From: an uncultured Micrococcales bacterium
GTDB lineage: Bacteria > Actinomycetota > Actinomycetes > S36-B12 > GCA-2699445
Assembly (NCBI GenBank): GCA_903915555.1
Contig: CAIWTL010000620.1
Span: 1-5,286 of the forward strand
Direction of reading: 5' to 3'
Length of the DNA: 5,286 bases
The notes beneath the pieces are model-generated. The model saw only the letters and a list, made by a program, of their open reading frames with translations. It searched no databases and was not told where the DNA came from. Of this stretch, positions 1 to 4,709 are shown piece by piece. Position 1 is the first letter of the stretch. The number at the start of each line of letters is the position of its first letter. The position numbers were made by a program, and so were the translations under genes.

Positions 1-92
1 CACACCTCGCCGGTGGGGATATCGATGGAGAGATCCTGTACCGCGATGGTGCCGTCGCCGTACTGTTTCTGCACTCCGTCGAGACTGATCAT
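1..92 (-). CDS. proV: Osmoprotectant ABC transporter ATP-binding protein, N-terminal fragment (ProV/OpuCA-like)
   Basis: Read on the minus strand from the ATG at 92-90, the frame stays open to the window edge and gives MISLDGVQKQYGDGTIAVQD followed by LSIDIPTGEV and a codon beginning TG. This is the first beta-sheet region of an ABC ATPase (hxxVxKxY, then a gap, then hsxxhxxGE); the Walker A motif would follow just outside the window. It would energise import through the two permeases on the opposite strand. Only about 30 residues are visible, so the family call rests on this N-terminal pattern plus the neighbouring permeases. An in-frame GTG at 113-111 would add seven residues, but neither start has a convincing Shine-Dalgarno sequence. 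The ATPase faces away from the permeases instead of leading their operon as in the classic proVWX or opuC layouts. Confidence 0.85.
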   Translation of the reverse strand, partial: MISLDGVQKQYGDGTIAVQDLSIDIPTGEV

Positions 93-99
93 CGAAACG

Positions 100-109
100 C
101 CGCTAGCGT
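100..109. promoter_or_regulatory. Candidate symmetric divergent promoter with overlapping -10 elements
   Basis: The perfect 8-bp palindrome CGCTAGCG lies at 101-108, with its centre between 104 and 105. That centre is equidistant (12.5 bp) from the A of the plus-strand ATG at 117 and the A of the minus-strand ATG at 92. On the plus strand TAGCGT (104-109) fits the actinobacterial TANNNT -10 pattern and ends 7 nt before the ATG. On the minus strand TAGCGG (105-100) ends 7 nt before its ATG and misses the consensus only at the last base. Neither gene has a clear ribosome-binding site, as expected for leaderless mRNAs. A repressor or activator operator on the same palindrome is an alternative. 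This is inferred from sequence only. Confidence 0.45.
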
Positions 110-116
110 CCACTGC

Positions 117-800
117 ATGTCCCTTCCGGCGGTCGGTGAGGCGCCGAACCCGTGGTTCAGTTGGTCCTATGTCGAGAACAACCTAGACACGTTGGTAGCA
201 GCGGGTCAGCAACATGTCGCGTTGACGGTGTTCGCGATGGGCCTCAGCATCGCCATCGCCGTCCCCCTCGCCGTCCTCGTCCGCACCTTCGCGCCACTCG
301 AGACGCCGACCCTCGTGGTGACCGGGGTGCTCTACACGATTCCGTCGCTGGCCATGATCACCGCCCTGTGGCCGGTGTTCGGGCTGTCGGCGCTGACGGT
401 CATCATCGCGTTGGCGCTCTACGGCCTGCTGATCATCCTGCGCAACATCCTCGTGGGTCTCGACGGGGTATCGGAGACCGCGATCGACTCCGCCCAGGGC
501 ATGGGGATGAGTAAACGCGGGATCCTGTGGAAGGTCGAGGTGCCCCTCGCCCTGCCGGCGATCATCGCCGGCATCCGCCTCGCCACCGTGTCCACCGTCG
601 GTCTCGTCACGATCGGGGCTCTGGTGGGTTACGGCGGCTACGGAACCCTGATCCTCAACGGTTTCATCAACAACTTCTACCACGCGCAGATCATGACGGC
701 GACGATCCTGACCATCATCCTGGCGCTGCTGTTCGACGGGGCGCTGCAACTGGTGGAACGCCTGGTCACCCCCTGGACCCACACGAAGGACAGTCGCTGA
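117..800 (+). CDS. proW: Osmoprotectant ABC transporter permease (ProW/OpuCB-like), first of two
   Basis: A 227-residue integral membrane protein of the BPD-transporter inner membrane family, the size usual for single-domain OpuCB/OpuCD permeases. Hydrophobic segments cover roughly residues 33-55, 65-85, 90-112, 148-172 and 192-212. The cytoplasmic EAA loop that docks on the ATPase is seen at about 121-147 (AIDSAQGMGM, then a downstream VPLALP), with Asp in place of the usual Glu. It is followed by GYGGYGTLI near 171-179, which matches the Gly-rich stretch after the EAA loop in this family. It would form half of the betaine/choline-type import channel. The ATG at 117 has no Shine-Dalgarno sequence but has a TANNNT box 7 nt upstream, so a leaderless start is likely. 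It overlaps the next permease by one base (TGATG). The exact substrate cannot be read from the sequence. Confidence 0.92.
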   Translation: MSLPAVGEAPNPWFSWSYVENNLDTLVAAGQQHVALTVFAMGLSIAIAVPLAVLVRTFAPLETPTLVVTGVLYTIPSLAMITALWPVFGLSALTVIIALALYGLLIILRNILVGLDGVSETAIDSAQGMGMSKRGILWKVEVPLALPAIIAGIRLATVSTVGLVTIGALVGYGGYGTLILNGFINNFYHAQIMTATILTIILALLFDGALQLVERLVTPWTHTKDSR

Positions 801-1513
801 TGGACGAACTGATGAGTGTGTGGCAGTGGCTCACCGATCCTGCCCATTGGACCGGACCCGACGGTATCCCCGTGCGGACCCTGCAGACGCTGTACATCAG
901 CGCGGCGGCGATGATCATCGCGATCGCGCTGGCCTTCCCCATCGGGATGATCACCGGGCACTTCCGCCGGTTCGGGAACTTCGTCACCAACATCGGGGTC
1001 ATCGGCCGGGCGATTCCCACGTTCGCGCTGTTGATCATCTTCGCTTCCTGGGACGCCGTCGGTGTGGGCGATCTCGCGGCGATCCTGGCTCTCGCGATCT
1101 TCGCCATACCGCCCCTCCTGACCAACACCTACGTCGGTGTGCGGGACGTCGACGAGTCCATGGTCGAGGGCGCCACCGGCATGGGAATGACGAACAGTCA
1201 GGTCCTCGGGCGGGTCGAACTCCCGACGGCTGTCCCCCTCATCGGGGCCGGCCTGCGCACCACGACCGTGCAGGTGGTGGCGACGGCGACCCTGGCCGCG
1301 CTCGTCGGAGGTGGCGGCCTCGGTCGTTACGTCGTGGACGGGTTCGCGCTTCAGGACGTGACCCTGCTCATGGCGGGTGTCGTGCTGGTGTCGGTCGTGT
1401 CGATCGGTACGGAGGTGATCCTCGCGGTCATGCAGCGCCTGCTGACCCCCCTGCCGCTGCGACTGGACCGCAACAAGCAGATGGCCGAGGACGCCGAGGC
1501 GAGTGCAGCATGA
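800..1513 (+). CDS. proZ: Osmoprotectant ABC transporter permease (ProZ/OpuCD-like), second of two
   Basis: A 237-residue permease of the same family as the preceding gene, supplying the other half of a heterodimeric channel. After a short amphipathic N-terminus (MDELMSVWQWLTDPAHW) hydrophobic segments lie near residues 28-50, 60-82, 90-108, 145-170 and 187-212. The EAA loop at 120-145 reads SMVEGATGMGM followed by a downstream ELPTAVP, and GGGGLGRYV follows at about 170-178, close to the family consensus. The start at 800 is supported by GAAGGA at 785-790, nine bases upstream. A second ATG at 812 lacks comparable support. The start codon overlaps the previous stop by one base and the stop overlaps the next start (ATGA), so the three plus-strand genes are very probably co-transcribed and translationally coupled. 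The charged C-terminal tail (RNKQMAEDAEASAA) is probably cytoplasmic. Confidence 0.92.
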   Translation: MDELMSVWQWLTDPAHWTGPDGIPVRTLQTLYISAAAMIIAIALAFPIGMITGHFRRFGNFVTNIGVIGRAIPTFALLIIFASWDAVGVGDLAAILALAIFAIPPLLTNTYVGVRDVDESMVEGATGMGMTNSQVLGRVELPTAVPLIGAGLRTTTVQVVATATLAALVGGGGLGRYVVDGFALQDVTLLMAGVVLVSVVSIGTEVILAVMQRLLTPLPLRLDRNKQMAEDAEASAA

Positions 1514-2454
1514 GGACCTTCCTGCGTGGCATCGGTGTCCTGCTGGCCGCCATGGTCGCGGCCTCCTGCTCGTGGCTCAACGCCGGTGACACGACCCCCG
1601 ACTCGAGCACGACCGGGGGAAAGGGGGTCCTGCAGGTCGCGGCCTACAACTTCGGCGAGAGCCAGATCGTCGCCAATCTCTACGCGGGCGCACTCAACGC
1701 CGCCGGTGAACCCGCTCAGGTCAAGACCCTGACGAACCGCGAGATCATCATCCCCGCCGTCGAACAGGGTGAGGTCCAGGTGGTGGGGGACTATGCGGCC
1801 ACCCTCACCGAGTTCCTCAACAAGCAGGTCAACGGAACCGATGCGCCGGCCCAGGCGTCGCCCGACATCGACAAGACGATCAAGAACCTGTCGGCCCTGG
1901 GTGAGAAATCGGGGCTCGTGGTGCTGGAGCCCGCAGCTGCACGCAACCAGAACGCGTTCGCGGTGACCAAGCAGTTCGCGGCCGAGCACGATCTGCAGAC
2001 GTTGACCCAGCTGGGTCAGTACTCCCAACAGGACCCCGTCATCGTCGGTGGTCCCCCCGAGTGTCCCCAGCGACCGTTCTGCCTGATCGGGCTCGAGGAC
2101 GTCTACGACGTCAAGGTCGCCGAGTTCAAGAGCCTCGATGCCGGGGGACCCTTGACCAAGTCGGCGCTCGAGCAGGGGGTCATCCAGGTGGGGCTCGTCC
2201 TGACCTCCGACGGCGCGCTCGACCAGTTCGGATTGGTGATCCTGAAGGACGACAAGAACCTGCAGGCCTCCGACAACATCGTCCCCGTCGTGAACGCCCA
2301 GGCGGACACCGCGGAGATCAACAAGACGCTCAACGCGGTGCAGGCCGTGCTGACCCAGGAGGCATTGCGGGAGATGAACTACCAGGTGGACTGGGAACGC
2401 AAGGATCCCGCCGTGGTCGCCCAGGACTTCCTCAAGGCCGAAGGGCTGGCCTGA
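1510..2454 (+). CDS. proX: Glycine betaine/osmoprotectant substrate-binding lipoprotein (ProX/OpuCC-like, OpuAC family)
   Basis: A 314-residue extracytoplasmic binding protein that would deliver the solute to the two permeases upstream. Residues 1-20 form a lipoprotein signal: Arg2 and Arg6, a hydrophobic core, then AAS-Cys20. Ala at -3 is a less common lipobox residue than Leu or Val, but the overall layout is clear. The mature protein opens with a Ser/Thr/Gly linker, then VLQVAAYNFGESQIVANLYA (about 40-59), the first lobe of the type II periplasmic fold. VVGDYAATLTEFLN (91-104) and PECPQRPFCLIGLEDVYDVK (183-202), followed by FKSLDAGGPLT (206-216) and LTSDGAL (231-237), match the conserved blocks of the OpuAC family as I know it. 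Cys185 and Cys191 are close enough to form a disulfide. The ATG overlaps the preceding stop (ATGA). The ligand could be glycine betaine, choline, carnitine or proline betaine; the sequence alone does not decide. Confidence 0.93.
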   Translation: MRTFLRGIGVLLAAMVAASCSWLNAGDTTPDSSTTGGKGVLQVAAYNFGESQIVANLYAGALNAAGEPAQVKTLTNREIIIPAVEQGEVQVVGDYAATLTEFLNKQVNGTDAPAQASPDIDKTIKNLSALGEKSGLVVLEPAAARNQNAFAVTKQFAAEHDLQTLTQLGQYSQQDPVIVGGPPECPQRPFCLIGLEDVYDVKVAEFKSLDAGGPLTKSALEQGVIQVGLVLTSDGALDQFGLVILKDDKNLQASDNIVPVVNAQADTAEINKTLNAVQAVLTQEALREMNYQVDWERKDPAVVAQDFLKAEGLA

Positions 2455-2488
2455 CTGCCACCGCATCCGTACCGCGAGGTCGCTGTCA

Positions 2489-2503
2489 CCCGGCGTATCC
2501 GGG
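2489..2503 (+). terminator. Small hairpin after proX, possible weak terminator
   Basis: CCCGG (2489-2493), loop CGTAT, CCGGG (2499-2503) form a perfect 5-bp stem 34 bases after the proX stop. Outer CACC (2487-2490) and GGTG (2505-2508) could pair as an alternative. There is no T-tract, so if it terminates it would be as one of the U-poor hairpins common in high-GC Gram-positives. Short GC stems also occur by chance in DNA of this composition. Confidence 0.25.
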
Positions 2504-2587
2504 CGGTGGGGGAAGTCACGCGTCCGGACCCCCCATGACGGGTAATGGCACCGAACTGTCGCACCCTGACAACTCATCCGGGCGGTG
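2497..2587 (+). repeat. 12-nt direct repeat ATCCGGGCGGTG in the proX downstream spacer
   Basis: ATCCGGGCGGTG occurs exactly at 2497-2508 and again at 2576-2587, 79 bp apart. Each copy forms part of a hairpin: the right arm of the first hairpin, and the left arm and loop of the second. It may be a protein-binding site, a relic of a duplicated terminator, or coincidence in a GC-rich spacer. The whole spacer between the two genes is 165 bp and contains no supportable small ORF. Confidence 0.5.
2537..2555 (+). promoter_or_regulatory. Promoter-like element GACGGGTAATG upstream of the membrane/secreted protein pair
   Basis: GACGGGTAATG (2537-2547) followed by GCACCGAA recurs almost unchanged at 4691-4708 before the PH-domain genes, where it contains a TANNNT box. 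Here TAATGG (2543-2548) departs from that pattern at the last base. If used as a -10 box, transcription would begin near 2555, giving a 5' leader of about 65 nt before the ATG at 2620. It could instead be a regulator site shared by the two units. No good -35 is visible. Confidence 0.35.
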
Positions 2588-2594
2588 CCCGGGT
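2576..2594 (+). terminator. Strong short hairpin 26 nt before the next start codon (terminator or leader structure)
   Basis: ATCCGGGC (2576-2583), loop GGT, GCCCGGGT (2587-2594) form an 8-bp stem with one G-T wobble and a 3-base loop, so it is much more stable than the hairpin at 2489. The following bases (AACGGTCTTTCG) have only a CTTT run, not a T-tract. It may terminate proX read-through, or be a structured leader of the downstream mRNA just ahead of its ribosome-binding site. The choice depends on where transcription of the downstream unit starts. Confidence 0.45.
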
Positions 2595-2605
2595 AACGGT
2601 CTTTC

Positions 2606-2620
2606 GGGGGGAGAGCCGGA
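2606..2620 (+). promoter_or_regulatory. Strong ribosome-binding site that decides the start at 2620
   Basis: GGGGGGAGAG (2606-2615) is purine-rich and lies four bases before the ATG at 2620, with the likely GGGAG core centred about 8-10 nt upstream. It is the reason for preferring this start over the in-frame ATG at 2545, which has none. The same bases could pair with TCCGGACCCCCC at 2523-2534 (G6 with C6, CCGGA with TCCGG, small internal loop), which would hide the site in a longer transcript. Confidence 0.6.
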
Positions 2621-3531
2621 TGAGTGCGCGCATCACGCCGGGCGAAGAACCATGGCAACGCTCGACACAGGACACGGTGACCGTGCCGGACGATGTGGAC
2701 GCCGTGTTCGGGGACGACGTGTCGTTCACCGAGGACGCTCCGTGGCGCCCGACGCGTGAGCGGTTGCGCCGTCCCGCATGGATGAGGGGGACCGCGGGTC
2801 TGCTGGTGGTCACCGCCGCCGTGCTGATGATCGGCGGTCTGGTCTACCGGCTCTCCGGCGCCTCACGCCCCGCGGTACAGGAGATGGCGCCCGCCGCGGC
2901 CGCGCCGGCCCCGGTCCCCAGCCCCAGTCCGACCCCGAGCCCGTCCCCGACCGTCAGGGTCACCGAAGCGGCGGTGGACGTGAGTTCCCTGCCGTGGCAG
3001 GGCGCGGCCCTTCCGGTCAGCGATGCGGCGGGGCCCGAGCAGTTCACCGAGACCCGGTCCACGGGGTTCAGTCATGATCCCCAGGGCGCGGCCTTCGCCG
3101 CCGTCCACATCTCGACCCACATCGACCCCTTTACCGGCCCCGACGTGTTCACTCCGACCATCCAGGAACAGGTCGTGGGAGAGGGGGATCTGGTGGAACG
3201 CACCCAGCGTGCGTATGAGGCTGCGGCGCGCAGCCAGGGACTGTCCCGGCAAGCCATCGCCGACGGGGCACCGGTCCTGGCCCCGACGGGACACATCTCC
3301 GCGTGGCGCATCGGCACCTACCGCCCGGACGCCGTGACCACAGTCGAACTGCTCGTCTCGACGCCCGACGGTCGGCAGGTCGTGTACGAGATCCCCGTCG
3401 TGTGGCGCGACGACGACTGGCGGGTACTCGTCGACGCCGACACCGGCTTCCGCGCAGCCGACTCGCGGCGCACCGCGGGCTTCACCGACTTCATCGAGAA
3501 GGACAACGCAATGAGGGGGAACAGAGAATGA
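2620..3531 (+). CDS. Single-pass membrane protein with extracytoplasmic domain, possibly conjugation-accessory (DUF8175-like, tentative)
   Basis: A 303-residue protein. Residues 1-55 are hydrophilic and acidic, then Arg-rich (TRERLRRPAWMR), which predicts a cytoplasmic N-terminus. A membrane helix spans about 57-77 (TAGLLVVTAAVLMIGGLVYR). A Pro/Ala/Ser linker follows (about 88-111, with PSPSPTPSPSPT). The globular outer domain runs from about 123 to 290; visible landmarks are TGFSHDPQGAAFAAVHIS (148-165), a helical stretch with ERTQRAYEAAARSQG (193-207), then strands including TVELLVSTPDGR and VVWRDDDWRVLVDADTGF. The GFxHxPQGA opening followed by a final WRDDDWRV strand resembles NTF2-like proteins encoded in actinobacterial integrative conjugative elements; from memory this is close to DUF8175, not confirmed. 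No transfer ATPase, coupling protein or relaxase is nearby. It overlaps the next gene by ATGA, so the two products probably act together at the cell surface. Confidence 0.85.
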   Translation: MSARITPGEEPWQRSTQDTVTVPDDVDAVFGDDVSFTEDAPWRPTRERLRRPAWMRGTAGLLVVTAAVLMIGGLVYRLSGASRPAVQEMAPAAAAPAPVPSPSPTPSPSPTVRVTEAAVDVSSLPWQGAALPVSDAAGPEQFTETRSTGFSHDPQGAAFAAVHISTHIDPFTGPDVFTPTIQEQVVGEGDLVERTQRAYEAAARSQGLSRQAIADGAPVLAPTGHISAWRIGTYRPDAVTTVELLVSTPDGRQVVYEIPVVWRDDDWRVLVDADTGFRAADSRRTAGFTDFIEKDNAMRGNRE

Positions 3532-4688
3532 GTAGTCGACACGTGATCATCCCGGCCGGCCTGATGGTCGTCGGTGGCGTGATGTTCCTCGGTATCGGGA
3601 CGGCGCATGCCGAGCCCGATACCGAGGTCGAACCGGGGCTGCAGGCCTCACCGGGAGTCCTCGGGAGGGATCCGGCCGACGAGCCCGCGTTCGAGCCCGA
3701 GCCGCTGCCTGAGCCCGAACCCGACGCCGCGCTCGATCCGACTCCGGGCCGCGATGCGGCACCGGGCCAGGAGTCGGCACCGGACTCCGGCCCGACACCG
3801 GGCGACGGCCGGGCACCGGACCCCGGCCCGACATCGGACTCCGGCCCGACACCGGACTCCGGCCCGACACCGCACGACGACGGGGCCCCGGATCCGGAAC
3901 GTGACCGAGCGGGCCAGCCTCCGCAGCCGGGGGACACACGTCCGGGCGAGAGCGGCGAGGACGAGGGGCCGTCGGCGCCCACACCCGATGACTCCGATGA
4001 GGCGCCGCGGGACGGTCACGGCCGTGACGACAGCCCCCGTGACGATGACAGTCACCGTGACGACGCCGGTGCCCGTGACGATGCCAGGCCCCGGGGTGAT
4101 GATCCCGGTGATGACAAGCCCCGGGGTGACAAGCCCCGTGGTGACGGGGACCCTCGGCCCGATGCGCCGTCGCGCGGGGACGAGCCGACGCCCGGCACGA
4201 CCGAGACGATCCCCGAGCCGGCGGACGCGGCCCCCCGCGGGACCGATCCGGTGGACCGCGGGGACCGGCCCGCCACCCCACCGTCGGGCGTTCCGCTCGA
4301 GACGCCCTCGGCGACGCCGACCCCATCGGGATCGCGACCGCAGGGTGGATCCGCCGGCGCCCCCGGTGCCGACGGAACGACTCCGACACCCCATCCGACG
4401 GGGACGCCGCTGCATCCCACGTCACCGGCCGCCCACCCAGCAGCCACTCCGCTGCCCTCGGGCACACCCCTGCACCCCGCCGTGCCGGAGGTATCGGCCG
4501 ACGGGGAGCGGACGGGCACGCCACAGGTGCCTCCCGGCGCACCATTGCCGGATGGCACCCCGCTGCACCCCGTCCTGGGTGGGCCGGTGCACCGCGTCGA
4601 CACCGCGAGGCCGGTGGCGTCGACGCCGCTGCACCCGATCGTCGCCGAAGGAGATCCCGGCCCGGGAGACCCGAGGTCGGGCCGGTGA
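3528..4688 (+). CDS. Secreted, repeat-built Pro/Asp-rich protein of unknown function
   Basis: 386 residues, not recognised. The ATG at 3528 overlaps the preceding stop (ATGA) and has GAGGGGGA at 3513-3520. Residues 1-28 form a Sec signal peptide: Arg4, hydrophobic core IIPAGLMVVGGVMFLGIG, and AHA at 26-28 as cleavage site. The remaining ~358 residues are low complexity and almost certainly disordered. They comprise an EPEP/LPEPEP stretch (about 45-70), hexapeptide repeats of PDSGPT type (about 73-126), a charged Asp/Arg segment with four RDD and five RGD triplets (166-246), and a Thr/Pro-rich C-terminus with four TPLHP motifs (293-297, 313-317, 344-348, 366-370). There is no cysteine, no LPXTG motif and no hydrophobic tail, so it is probably secreted or wall-associated without sortase anchoring. 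A wall-spanning spacer, a substrate for protein O-mannosylation, or a partner of the upstream membrane protein are all possible. The frame follows third-position GC bias and is coupled to its neighbour, so it is likely real despite its composition. Confidence 0.8.
   Translation: MSSRHVIIPAGLMVVGGVMFLGIGTAHAEPDTEVEPGLQASPGVLGRDPADEPAFEPEPLPEPEPDAALDPTPGRDAAPGQESAPDSGPTPGDGRAPDPGPTSDSGPTPDSGPTPHDDGAPDPERDRAGQPPQPGDTRPGESGEDEGPSAPTPDDSDEAPRDGHGRDDSPRDDDSHRDDAGARDDARPRGDDPGDDKPRGDKPRGDGDPRPDAPSRGDEPTPGTTETIPEPADAAPRGTDPVDRGDRPATPPSGVPLETPSATPTPSGSRPQGGSAGAPGADGTTPTPHPTGTPLHPTSPAAHPAATPLPSGTPLHPAVPEVSADGERTGTPQVPPGAPLPDGTPLHPVLGGPVHRVDTARPVASTPLHPIVAEGDPGPGDPRSGR
3744..3905 (+). repeat. 18-nt in-frame tandem repeat, about nine degenerate units
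   Basis: The phase is 18 bases, with the best units at 3780-3797, 3816-3833, 3834-3851 and 3852-3869 (CCGGACTCCGGCCCGACA or one to two changes). More diverged units extend the array on both sides. Translated in frame they read PGRDAA, PGQESA, PDSGPT, PGDGRA, PDPGPT, SDSGPT, PDSGPT, PHDDGA, PDPERD. The near identity of the central copies suggests recent slippage or unequal crossover, so copy number may vary between strains. There are no spacers, so it is not a CRISPR array. Confidence 0.85.
4023..4181 (+). repeat. Imperfect CGTGACGA repeat encoding RDD then RGD triplets
   Basis: CGTGACGA recurs at 4023, 4038, 4056 and 4074 (steps of 15, 18 and 18 bases), encoding RDDSP, RDDDSH, RDDAGA and RDDARP. 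A related phase follows with CCCCGGGGTGA at 4089 and 4119 and CCCCGTGGTGA at 4134, encoding PRGDDP, PRGDKP and PRGDGDP, and a further SRGDEP at 216. The result is a highly charged, alternating Asp/Arg segment in the secreted protein. Confidence 0.7.
4404..4637 (+). repeat. Four TPLHP motif repeats in the C-terminal part of the secreted protein
   Basis: TPLHP is encoded at 4404-4418, 4464-4478, 4557-4571 and 4623-4637, each preceded by Gly or Ser and three of them followed by Ala, Val or Ile. Spacings are 20, 31 and 22 residues. The codons differ between copies (CTGCATCCC and CTGCACCCC; CCG or CCC for the first Pro), while the peptide stays constant, which hints at selection on the protein motif and not just a DNA repeat. 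Partial relatives nearby are ATPLP, GAPLP and GVPLE. Confidence 0.75.
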
Positions 4689-4690
4689 CG

Positions 4691-4709
4691 GACGGGTAAT
4701 GTGCCGAAG
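4691..4709 (+). promoter_or_regulatory. Candidate leaderless promoter of the PH-domain gene pair
   Basis: GACGGGTAATGTGCCGAAG at 4691-4709 contains TAATGT (4697-4702), a TANNNT -10 box, exactly 7 nt before a GTG codon at 4710. This is the same geometry as the box before the permease at 117. No Shine-Dalgarno sequence precedes either GTG candidate (4701 or 4710). The element largely repeats the sequence at 2537-2555. Read-through from the gene ending at 4688 is also possible, as the gap is only 12-21 bp and holds no terminator. Confidence 0.45.

Noticed and set aside
527..799. Upstream extension of the second permease frame
   Set aside because: The extra 91 residues are Arg/His-rich read-through in the wrong frame of the first permease. 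The ATG at 800 has a ribosome-binding site and the family's normal length.
2455..2619. Riboswitch or small RNA gene in the spacer
   Set aside because: Two GC hairpins are visible but no recognisable riboswitch core or RNA family features; kept only as hairpins and a tentative pairing.
3303..3527. Upstream extension of the secreted protein frame
   Set aside because: It lies in the coding region of the membrane protein gene and would remove the N-terminal signal peptide; the ATG at 3528 has a good ribosome-binding site.
3744..4181. Repeat arrays as a possible CRISPR or iteron origin
   Set aside because: The repeats are in frame, contiguous or without spacers, and encode regular peptide units within one open gene.
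2620..4688. The unit as part of an integrated mobile element
   Set aside because: No integrase, relaxase, coupling protein, tRNA target, flanking direct repeats or composition shift is visible in this window.
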